Below are positions 50,695-61,564 of a stretch of 64,000 nucleotides of DNA, piece after piece. The notes beneath the pieces were generated by a model. That model searched no databases, was not told where the DNA came from, and worked only from the letters and a program-made list of their open reading frames with translations. Positions within the stretch are counted from its first letter, which is position 1, and the number at the start of each line of letters is the position of its first letter. A program made the position numbers and the translations under genes. Source of the stretch: Luzula sylvatica (taxonomy: Eukaryota > Streptophyta > Magnoliopsida > Poales > Juncaceae). The stretch lies in assembly GCA_946800325.1 (NCBI GenBank), contig OX326961.1, forward strand, positions 6,488,655 through 6,552,654, written 5' to 3'.

Positions 50695-51917
50695 GAAGTG
50701 TAAGACAAGCAAAATACTCAATTTTCATGTCCTACTTAAAATACTCCGTAATTGAAGACTAACACACACAAATTTCAATTGTTTTAAAAAAATCTTTTAA
50801 ATTCAAAAATAGAAGTCTAACACCTTCAAAAACATTAAACTATTATATTTTTTTTAAATGCTAAATGTAAAATGTAACACGAGCAAAATACTCAATTTTC
50901 ATGTCGTACTTAAAATACTCCGTAATTGAAGACTAACAGACACAAGTTTCAATTTTTTTTAAAAAAACTTCAAAATTCAAAAATAGAAGTATAACACCTT
51001 CTAAAAAAATTCAACTATTATATTTTTTTCAAATGTTAAATCTGATGTGTAACACAAGCAAACTACTCAATTTTCATGCTGTACTTAAAATACTCCGTAA
51101 TTGAAGACTAACAAACAAATTCCAATTGTTTTAAAAAAAATCTTCAAAATTCAAAAATAGAAGTTTAACACCTTCAAAAAAATTCAACTATTATATTTTG
51201 TTTCAAATGTTAAATGTAAAGTGTAACACGAGCAAAATACTCAATTTTCATGTCGTACTTAAAATACTCCGTAATTGAATACTAACACGCACAAATTTCA
51301 ATTTTTTTAAAAAAATCTTCAAAATTCAAAAATAGAAGTCTAACATCTTCAAAAAAATTCAACTATTACATTTTTTTTTCAAATGTTAAATATGAAGTGT
51401 AACACAAGCAAAATACTCAATTTTCATGCCGTACTTAAAATACTCCGTAATTGAAGACTAACACACACAAATTTCAATTGTTTTAAAAAAATCTTCAAAA
51501 TTCAAAAATAGAAGTCTAACACCTTCAAAAAAATTCAACAATTATATATTTTTTCAAATGTTAAATGCAAAGTGTAACACAATCAAAATACTCAATTTAC
51601 ATGTCGTACTTATAGTACTCCGTAATTGAAGACTAATACACACAAATTTCAATTTTTTTAAAAAAATCATCAAAATTCAAAAATAGAATTCTAACACCTT
51701 CAAAAAAATTCAACTATTATATTTTTTTTCATGTTAAATCTGAAGTGTAACACAAAGAAAATACTCAATTTTCATGTCATAATTAAAATACTCCGTAATT
51801 AAAGACTAACACACACAAATTTCAATTTTTTTAAAAACAATCTTCAAAATTCAAAAATAGAAAACTAACACCTTCAAAAAAATTCAACAATAATATTTTT
51901 TTTGAAATGTTAAATCT
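50695..51917. repeat. HOR3 seven-monomer unit, 1,223 bp, copy 2
   Basis: It has the same monomer 2/4 hybrid and the same CTAACAAACAAATTCC (51,109) and ATGCAAAGTG (51,565) as the unit at 47,898. The 9-mer and 7-mer therefore multiplied together as a 2,797-bp, 16-monomer super-unit. Confidence 0.9.
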
Positions 51918-54367
51918 GAAGTGTAAGACAAGCAAAATACTCAATTTTCATGTCCTACTTAAAATACTCCGTAATTGAAGACTAACACACACAAATTTCA
52001 ATTGTTTTAAAAAAATCTTTTAAATTCGAAAATAGAAGTCTAACACCTTCAAAAACATTCAACTATTATATATTTTTTAAATGCTAAATGTAAAATGTAA
52101 CACGAGCAAAATACTCAATTTTCATGTCGTACTTAAAATACTCCGTAATTGATTACTAACAATCACAAATTTAAATTTTTTTAAAAAAATCTTCAAAATT
52201 CAAAAATAGAAGTCTAACACCTTCAAAAAAATTCAACTATTATATTTTTTTTCAAATGTTAAATCTGAAGTGTAACACAAGCAAAATACTCAATTTTCAT
52301 GTCGTAATTAAAATACTCCCTAATTGAAGACTAACACACACAAATTTCAATTTTTTTAAGAAAAATCTTCAAAATTCAAAAATACAAGTCTATCACCTTA
52401 AAAAAATATTCAACTATTATATTTTTTTCAAATGTTACACGTAAAGTGTAACACAAGCAAAATACTCTATTTTCATGTCGTACTTAAAATACTCCGTAAT
52501 TGAAGACTAACAGACACAAGTTTCAATTTTTTTAAAAAAATCTTCAAAATTCAAAAATAGAAGTATAACACCTTCTAAAAAAATTCAACTATTATATTTT
52601 TTTCAAATGTTAAATCTGATGTGTAACACAAGCAAACTACTCAATATTCATGCTGTACTTAAAATACTCCGTAATTGAAGACTAACACACAAATTGCAAT
52701 TGTTTTAAAAAAAATCTTCAAAATTCAAAAATAGAAGTCTAACACCTTCAAAAAAATTCAACTATTATATTTTGTTTCAAATGTTAAATGTAAAGTGTAA
52801 CACGAGCAAAATATACAATTTTCATGTCGTACTTAAAATACTCCGTAATTGAATACTAACGCGCACAAATTTCAATTTTTTTAAAAAAATCTTCAAAATT
52901 CAAAAATAGAAGTCTAACATCTTCAAAAAAATTCAACTATTACATTTTTTTTTCAAATGTTAAATATGAAGTGTAACACAAGCAAAATACTCAATTTTCA
53001 TGCCGTACTTAAAATACTCCGTAATTGAAGACTAACACACACAAATTTCAATTGTTTTAAAAAAATCTTCAAAATTCAAAAATAGAAGTCTAACACCTTC
53101 AAAAAAATTCAACTATTATATTTTTTTTCAAATGTTAAATCTGAAGTGTAACACAAGCAAAATACTCAATTTTCATGTCGTAATTAAAATACTCCCTAAT
53201 TGAAGACTAACACACACAAATTTCAATTTTTTTAAGAAAAATCTTCAAAATTCAAAAATACAAGTCTATCACCTTAAAAAAATATTCAACTATTATATTT
53301 TTTTCAAATGTTACACGTAAAGTGTAACACAAGCAAAATACTCTATTTTCATGTCGTACTTAAAATACTCCGTAATTGAAGACTAACAGACACAAGTTTC
53401 AATTTTTTTAAAAAAATCTTCAAAATTCAAAAATAGAAGTATAACACCTTCTAAAAAAATTCAACTATTATATTTTTTTCAAATGTTAAATCTGATGTGT
53501 AACACAAGCAAACTACTCAATATTCATGCTGTACTTAAAATACTCCGTAATTGAAGACTAACACACAAATTCCAATTGTTTTAAAAAAAATCTTCAAAAT
53601 TCAAAAATAGAAGTCTAACACCTTCAAAAAAATTCAACTATTATATTTTGTTTCAAATGTTAAATGTAAAGTGTAACACGAGCAAAATATACAATTTTCA
53701 TGTCGTACTTAAAATACTCCGTAATTGAATACTAACACGCACAAATTTCAATTTTTTTAAAAAAATCTTCAAAATTCAAAAATAGAAGTCTAACATCTTC
53801 AAAAAAATTCAACTATTACATTTTTTTTTCAAATGTTAAATATGAAGTGTAACACAAGCAAAATACTCAATTTTCATGCCGTACTTAAAATACTCCGTAA
53901 TTGAAGACTAACACACACAAATTTCAATTGTTTTAAAAAAATCTTCAAAATTCAAAAATAGAAGTCTAACACCTTCAAAAAAATTCAACAATTATATATT
54001 TTTTCAAATGTTAAATGTAAAGTGTAACACAATCAAAATACTCAATTTACATGTCGTACTTATAGTACTCCGTAATCGAAGACTAATACACACAAATTTC
54101 AATTTTTTTAAAAAAATCATCAAAATTCAAAAATAGAATTCTAACACCTTCAAAAAAATTCAACTATTATATTTTTTTTCATGTTAAATCTGAAGTGTAA
54201 CACAAAGAAAATACTCAATTTTCATGTCATAATTAAAATACTCCGTAATTAAAGACTAACACACACAAATTTCAATTTTTTTAAAAACAATCTTCAAAAT
54301 TCAAAAATAGAAAACTAACACCTTCAAAAAAATTCAACAATAATATTTTTTTTGAAATGTTAAATCT
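51918..54367. repeat. HOR3 unit 7, enlarged to 14 monomers, 2,450 bp
   Basis: Monomers 3 to 7 are present twice in tandem (876 bp): TTAAGAAAAATC at 52,355 and 53,231, and AAAATATACAATTTT near 52,808 and 53,684. In both copies monomer 4 opens TTACACGTAAAGTG instead of the usual GATAAATGTGAAG. Private substitutions TTGCAATTG (52,694) and TAACGCGC (52,858) occur only in the first. The duplication joins monomer 7 to monomer 3 at 53,143. Confidence 0.88.
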
Positions 54368-55941
54368 GAAGTGTAAGACAAGCAAAATACTCAATTTTCA
54401 TGTCCTACTTAAAATACTCCGTAATTGAAGACTAACACACACAAATTTCAATTGTTTTAAAAAAATCTTTTAAATTCAAAAATAGAAGTCTAACACCTTC
54501 AAAAACATTCAACTATTATATATTTTTTAAATGCTAAATGTAAAATGTAACACGAGCAAAATACTCAATTTTCATGTCGTACTTAAAATACTCCGTAATT
54601 GATTACTAACAATCACAAATTTAAATTTTTTTAAAAAAATCTTCAAAATTCAAAAATAGAAGTCTAACACCTTCAAAAAAATTCAACTATTATATTTTTT
54701 TTCAAATGTTAAATCTGAAGTGTAACACAAGCAAAATACTCAATTTTCATGTCGTAATTAAAATACTCCCTAATTGAAGACTAACACACACAAATTTCAA
54801 TTTTTTTAAGAAAAATCTTCAAAATTCAAAAATACAAGTCTATCACCTTAAAAAAATATTCAACTATTATATTTTTTTCAAATGATAAATGTGAAGTGTA
54901 ACACAAGCAAAATACTCTATTTTCATGTCGTACTTAAAATACTCCGTAATTGAAGACTAACAGACACAAGTTTCAATTTTTTAAAAAAAATCTTCAAAAT
55001 TCAAAAATAGAAGTATAACACCTTCTAAAAAAATTCAACTATTATATTTTTTTCAAATGTTAAATCTGATGTGTAACACAAGCAAACTACTCAATATTCA
55101 TGCTGTACTTAAAATACTCCGTAATTGAAGACTAACACACAAATTCCAATTGTTTTAAAAAAAATCTTCAAAATTCAAAAATAGAAGTCTAACACCTTCA
55201 AAAAAATTCAACTATTATATTTTGTTTCAAATGTTAAATGTAAAGTGTAACACGAGCAAAATATACAATTTTCATGTCGTACTTAAAATACTCCGTAATT
55301 GAATACTAACACGCACAAATTTCAATTTTTTTAAAAAAATCTTCAAAATTCAAAAATAGAAGTCTAACATCTTCAAAAAAATTCAACTATTACATTTTTT
55401 TTTCAAATGTTAAATATGAAGTGTAACACAAGCAAAATACTCAATTTTCATGCCGTACTTAAAATACTCCGTAATTGAAGACTAACACACACAAATTTCA
55501 ATTGTTTTAAAAAAATCTTCAAAATTCAAAAATAGAAGTCTAACACCTTCAAAAAAATTCAACAATTATATATTTTTTCAAATGTTAAATGTAAAGTGTA
55601 ACACAATCAAAATACTCAATTTACATGTCGTACTTATAGTACTCCGTAATCGAAGACTAATACACACAAATTTCAATTTTTTTAAAAAAATCATCAAAAT
55701 TCAAAAATAGAATTCTAACACCTTCAAAAAAATTCAACTATTATATTTTTTTTCATGTTAAATCTGAAGTGTAACACAAAGAAAATACTCAATTTTCATG
55801 TCATAATTAAAATACTCCGTAATTAAAGACTAACACACACAAATTTCAATTTTTTTAAAAACAATCTTCAAAATTCAAAAATAGAAAACTAACACCTTCA
55901 AAAAAATTCAACAATAATATTTTTTTTGAAATGTTAAATCT
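54368..55941. repeat. HOR3 unit 8, 1,574 bp, reference 9-mer
   Basis: Monomer starts read at 54368 (GTAAGAC), 54542 (AAAATGTAACACGAG), 54717 (CCCTAATTG), 54893 (GATAAATGTGAAG), 55068 (GATGTG), 55242 (CACGAG), 55418 (CATGCCG), 55592 (CACAATC) and 55766 (CACAAAGAAAA). Their lengths are 174, 175, 176, 175, 174, 176, 174, 174 and 176 bp. It retains AAAATATACAATTTT (55,260) in common with unit 7. Confidence 0.92.
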
Positions 55942-57514
55942 GAAGTGTAAGACAAGCAAAATACTCAATTTTCATGTCCTACTTAAAATACTCCGTAATT
56001 GAAGACTAACACACACAAATTTCAATTGTTTTAAAAAAATCTTTTAAATTCAAAAATAGAAGTCTAACACCTTCAAAAACATTCAACTATTATATATTTT
56101 TTAAATGCTAAATGTAAAATGTAACACGAGCAAAATACTCAATTTTCATGTCGTACTTAAAATACTCCGTAATTGATTACTAACAATCACAAATTTAAAT
56201 TTTTTTAAAAAAATCTTCAAAATTCAAAAATAGAAGTCTAACACCTTCAAAAAAATTCAACTATTATATTTTTTTTCAAATGTTAAATCTGAAGTGTAAC
56301 ACAAGCAAAATACTCAATTTTCATGTCGTAATTAAAATACTCCCTAATTGAAGACTAACACACACAAATTTCAATTTTTTTAAGAAAAATCTTCAAAATT
56401 CAAAAATACAAGTCTATCACCTTAAAAAAATATTCAACTATTATATTTTTTTCAAATGATAAATGTGAAGTGTAACACAAGCAAAATACTCTATTTTCAT
56501 GTCGTACTTAAAATACTCCGTAATTGAAGACTAACAGACACAAGTTTCAATTTTTTAAAAAAAATCTTCAAAATTCAAAAATAGAAGTATAACACCTTCT
56601 AAAAAAATTCAACTATTATATTTTTTTCAAATGTTAAATCTGATGTGTAACACAAGCAAACTACTCAATATTCATGCTGTACTTAAAATACTCCGTAATT
56701 GAAGACTAACACACAAATTCCAATTGTTTTAAAAAAAATCTTCAAAATTCAAAAATAGAAGTCTAACACCTTCAAAAAAATTCAACTATTATATTTTGTT
56801 TCAAATGTTAAATGTAAAGTGTAACACGAGCAAAATACTCAATTTTCATGTCGTACTTAAAATACTCCGTAATTGAATACTAACATGCACAAATTTCAAT
56901 TTTTTTAAAAAAATCTTCAAAATTCAAAAATAGAAGTCTAACATCTTCAAAAAAATTCAACTATTACATTTTTTTTTCAAATGTTAAATATGAAGTGTAC
57001 ACAAGCAAAATACTCAATTTTCATGCCGTACTTAAAATACTCCGTAATTGAAGACTAACACACACACATTTCAATTGTTTTAAAAAAATCTTCAAAATTC
57101 AAAAATAGAAGTCTAACACCTTCAAAAAAATTCAACAATTATATTTTTTTTCAAATGTTAAATGTAAAGTGTAACACAATCAAAATACTCAATTTACATG
57201 TCGTACTTATAGTACTCCGTAATCGAAGACTAATACACACAAATTTCAATTTTTTTAAAAAAATCATCCAAATTCAAAAATAGAATTCTAACACCTTCAA
57301 AAAAATTCAACTGTTATATTTTTTTTCATGTTAAATCTGAAGTGTAACACAAAGAAAATACTCAATTTTCATGTCATAATTAAAATACTCCGTAATTAAA
57401 GACTAACACACACAAATTTCAATTTTTTTAAAAAAAATCTTCAAAATTCAAAAATAGAAAACTAACACCTTCAAAAAAATTCAACAATAATATTTTTTTT
57501 GAAATGTTAAATCT
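55942..57514. repeat. HOR3 unit 9, 1,573 bp
   Basis: Same order as unit 8, one base shorter because GAAGTGTACACAAGC near 56,994 has lost an A. Other private changes are TAACATGCAC (56,881) and ATCATCCAAATTC (57,263). Monomer 8 has CCGTAATCG, as in units 5 and 6. Confidence 0.9.
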
Positions 57515-58039
57515 GAAGTGTAAGACAAGCAAAATACTCAATTTTCATGTCCTACTTAAAATACTCCGTAATTGAAGACTAACACACACAAATTTCAATT
57601 GTTTTAAAAAAATCTTTTAAATTCAAAAATAGAAGTCTAACACCTTCAAAAACATTCAACTATTATATTTTTTGTAAATGCTAAATGTAAAATGTAACAC
57701 GAGCAAAATACTCAATTTTCATGTCGTACTTAAAATACTCCGTAATTGATTACTAACAATCACAAATTTAAATTTTTTTAAAAAAATCTTCAAAATTCAA
57801 AAATAGAAGTCTAACACCTTCAAAAAAATTCAACTATTATATTTTTTTTCAAATGTTAAATCTGAAGTGTAACACAAGCAAAATACTCAATTTTCATGTC
57901 GTAATTAAAATAATCCCTAATTGAAGACTAACAGACACAAATTTCAATTTTTTTAAGAAAAATCTTCAAAATTCAAAAATACAAGTCTATCACCTTAAAA
58001 AAATATTCAACTATTATCTTTTTTTCAAATGATAAATGT
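57515..58039. repeat. HOR3 unit 10, truncated after three monomers
   Basis: Monomers 1 to 3 are present (GTAAGAC 57,515; GATTAC; TACAAGTCTATC), and monomer 4 starts at 58,040 but changes into the old-block type after TACTCCGTCATTG. Private changes TTTTTGTAAATGC (57,670), ATAATCCCTAATTG (57,910) and TATTATCTTTTTTTC (58,013) are concentrated here, as expected at the edge of a homogenised array. Confidence 0.87.
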
Positions 58040-58366
58040 GAAGTGTAACACAAGCAAAATACTCAATTTTCATGTCGTACTTAAAATACTCCGTCATTGA
58101 AGACTAACACACACAAATTTTAATTTATTTGAAAATTACTTAAAAATGCAAAATCAGAGGTCTAACGCCTTCAAAAAAATTCAATTACGTTATTTTTTTC
58201 AAATGTCAAATCTGAAGTGTAAAACAAGCAAAGTACTCAATTTTCATGTCGTACTTAAAATACTCCGTAATTAGAGATTAACACACACCAATTTTAAAAT
58301 TCAAAAATAGAAGTCTAACACCTTCAAAAAAATTCAACTATTATATTTTTTTGAAATGTTAAATCA
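58040..58366. repeat. Marker dimer of diverged monomers, copy 2, at the end of HOR3
   Basis: The first monomer begins as an ordinary HOR3 GATAAATGTGAAG unit (58,040) and becomes the diverged TTACTTAAAAA type from about 58,090. The HOR3-to-old-block switch therefore happens inside a monomer type common to both. The second monomer, at 58,214, is 153 bp and has TTAGAGATTAACACACACC. Confidence 0.87.
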
Positions 58367-58469
58367 GAAGTGTAACACAAACAAAATTGAGCTTAAAATA
58401 CTCCGTAATTGAAGACTAACACACACAAATTTCAATTATTTTAAAAAAATCTTCAAAATTCAAAAATAG

Positions 58470-58838
58470 AAAACTAACACCTTCAAAAAAATTCAACAAT
58501 AATATTTTTTTTGAAATGTTAAATCTGAAGTGTAAGACAAGCAAAATACTCAATTTTCATGTCCTACTTAAAATACTCCGTAATTGAAGACTAACACACA
58601 CAAATTTCAATTGTTTTAAAAAAATCTTTTAAATTCAAAAATAGAAGTCTAACACCTTCAAAAACATTCAACTATTATATATTTTTTAAATGCTAAATGT
58701 AAAATGTAACACGAGCAAAATACTCAATTTTCATGTCGTACTTAAAATACTCCGTAATTGATTACTAACAATCACAAATTTAAATTTTTTTAAAAAAATC
58801 TTCAAAATTCAAAAATAGAAGTCTAACACCTTCAAAAA
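58470..58838. repeat. Displaced HOR3 fragment inside the old block
   Basis: Between two versions of a GAAGTGTAACACAAAC/TTGAGCTT monomer (58,367 and 58,842, 475 bp apart, both with TTATTTTAAAAAAATC) lies a stretch with HOR3 marks. These are AGAAAACTAACACC and AACAATAATATT of monomer 9, the whole GTAAGAC monomer 1 (58,537), and monomer 2 with GATTAC, which breaks off at CTTCAAAAATC. The resulting last monomer is only 141 bp (58,701-58,841). The flanking host sequence is duplicated, so this looks like a copy inserted by unequal exchange or conversion. Confidence 0.8.
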
Positions 58839-59876
58839 TCAGAAGTGTAACACAAACAAAATTGAGCTTAAAATACTCCGTAATTGAAGACTAACACACA
58901 CAAATTTCAATTATTTTAAAAAAATCTTCAAAATTCAATAATAGAAGTCTAACACCTTCAAAAAAATTCAACAATTATATTTTTTTTCAAATGTTAAAAG
59001 TAAAGTGTAACCCAAGCAAAATACTCAATATTCATGTCGTACTTAATATAATCCGTAATTGAAGACTAACACACACAAATTTCAATTTTTTTTTTTTAAA
59101 TCTTCAAAATTCAAAAATAGAAGTCTAACATCTTCAAAAAAAATTGAACTATTATATTTTTTTTCAAATGTTAAATATGAAGTGTAACACAAGCAAAATA
59201 CTCAATTTTCATGTCGTACTTAAAATACTCCGTAATTGAAGACTAACACACACAAATTTCAATTGATTTAAAAAAATCTTCAAAATTCAAAAATAGAAGT
59301 CTAACACCTTCAAAAAAATTCAACAATTATATTTTTTTTCAAATGTTCAATGTAAAGTGTAACACTAGAAAAATACTCAATATTCATGTCGTACTTAATA
59401 TACTCAGTAATTGAAGACTAACATACACAAATTTCCATTTTTTTATAAAAATCTTCAAAATTCAAAAATAGAAGTCTAACACCTTCAAAAAAATTCAGCT
59501 ATTATATTTTTATTCAAATGTTAAATCTGAAGTGTAACAAAAGCTAAATACTCAATTTTCATGTTGTACTTAAAATACTCCGTAATTAAAAACTAACACA
59601 CACAAATTTCAATTATTTAAAAAAAAATCTTCAAAATTCAAAAATAGAAGTCTAACACCTTCAAAAAAATTCAATTACGTTATTTTTTTTATATGTTAAA
59701 TCTGAAGTGTAACACAAGCAAAATACTCAATTTTCATGTCGTACTTAAAATATTCTGTAATTGAAGACTAACACACACAAATATCAATTTTTTAAAACAA
59801 ATTTGCTAAATTCAAAATAGAAGTCTAACACCTTCAAAAAAATTCAACTATTATATTTTTTTCAAATGTTAAATCT

Positions 59877-60204
59877 GAAGTGTAACACAAGCAAAATACT
59901 CAATTTTCATGTCGTACACAAAATACTTCGTAATTGAAGACTAACACACAGAAATTTTAATTTATTTGAAAATTACTTAAAAATGTAAAATCAGAAGTCT
60001 AACGCCTTCAAAAAAATTCAATTACATTATTTTTTTCAAGTGTCAAATCTGAAGTGTAAAACAAGCAAAGTACTCAATTTTCATGTCGTACTTAAAATAC
60101 TCCGTAATTAGAGACTAACACACACCAATTTTAAAATTCAAAAATAGAAGTCTAACACCTTCAAAAATATTCAACTATTATATTTTTTTTCAAATGTTAA
60201 ATCA
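59877..60204. repeat. Marker dimer of diverged monomers, copy 3
   Basis: It has the same 174 + 154 bp pair, with private changes GTACACAAAATACTTCG near 59,916, ACAGAAATTTT, and CAAGTGTCAAATC near 60,038. It is followed by a 160-bp type monomer (60,205), as at 11,455, 58,367 and 61,565. Confidence 0.87.
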
Positions 60205-61236
60205 GAAGGGTAACACAAGCAAAATTGAGCTTAAAATACTCCGTAATTGAAGACTAACACACACAAATTTCAATTTTTTTTAAAAAATCTTCAAAATTCA
60301 AAAATAGAAGTCTAACACCTTCAAAAAAATTCAACAATTATATTTTTTTTCAAATGTTAAATGTAAAGTGCAACACAAGCAAAATACTCAATTTTCATGT
60401 CGTACTTAAAATACTCCGTAATTGAAGACTAACACACACAAATTTCAATTTTTTTAAAAAAATCTTCAAAATTCAAAAATAGAATTCTTACACCTTCAAA
60501 ACAATTCAACTATTATATATTTTTTCATGTTAAATCTGAAGTGTAACACAAACAAAATACTCAATTTTCATGTCATAATTAAAATACTCCGTAATTAAAG
60601 ACTAACACACACAAATTTCAATTTTTTTTAAAAAAATCTTCAAAATTCAAAAATAGAAGTCTAACACCTTCAAAAAAATTCAACTATAATATTTTTTTTG
60701 AAATGTTAAATCTGAAGTGTAAGACAAGCAAAATACTCAATTTTCATTTCGTACTTAAAATACTCCGTAATTGAAGACTAACACACAGAAATTTCAATTG
60801 TTTTAAAAAAATCTTCAAAATTCAAAAATAGAAGTCTAACACCTTCAAAAACATTCAACTATTATATTTTTTTTCAAATGTTAAAAGTAAAGTGTAACAC
60901 AAGCAAAATACTCAATATTCATGTCGTACCAAAATACTCCGTAATTGATTACTAACAATCACAAATTTAAATTTTTTTAAAAAAATCTTCAAAATTCAAA
61001 AATAGAAGTAACACATTCATAAAAATTCGACAATTATATTTTTTTTCAAATGTTAATTCTGAAGTGTAACACAAGCAAAATACTCAATTTTCATGTCGTA
61101 GTTAAAATACTCCGTAATTGATGACTAACACACACAAATTTCAATTTGTTTAAAAAAAATCATCAAAATTCAAAAATACAAGTCTAACACCTTCAAAAAA
61201 TATTCAACTATTATATTTTTTTCAAATGATAAATGT

Positions 61237-61564
61237 GAAGTGTAACACAAGCAAAATACTCAATTTTCATGTCGTACTTAAAATACTCCGTCATTGAAGA
61301 CTAACACACACAAATTTGAATTTATTTGAAAATTACTTAAAAATGGAAAATCAGAAGTCTAACGCCTTCAAAAAAATTCAATTACGTTATTTTTTTCAAA
61401 TGTCAAATCTGAAGTGTAAAACAAGAAAAGTACTCAATTTTCATGTCGTACTTAAAATACTCCGTAATTAGAGACTAACACACACCAATTTTAAAATTCA
61501 AAAATAGAAGTCTGACACCTTCAAAGAAATTCAACTATTATATTTTTTTTCAAATGTTAAATCA
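61237..61564. repeat. Marker dimer of diverged monomers, copy 4
   Basis: This is the closest counterpart of 11,127-11,454, offset 50,110 bp, and it opens the long paralogous stretch that continues to about 63,960. Private changes include AAATGGAAAATC near 61,343 and GTCTGACACC near 61,511. Confidence 0.88.
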
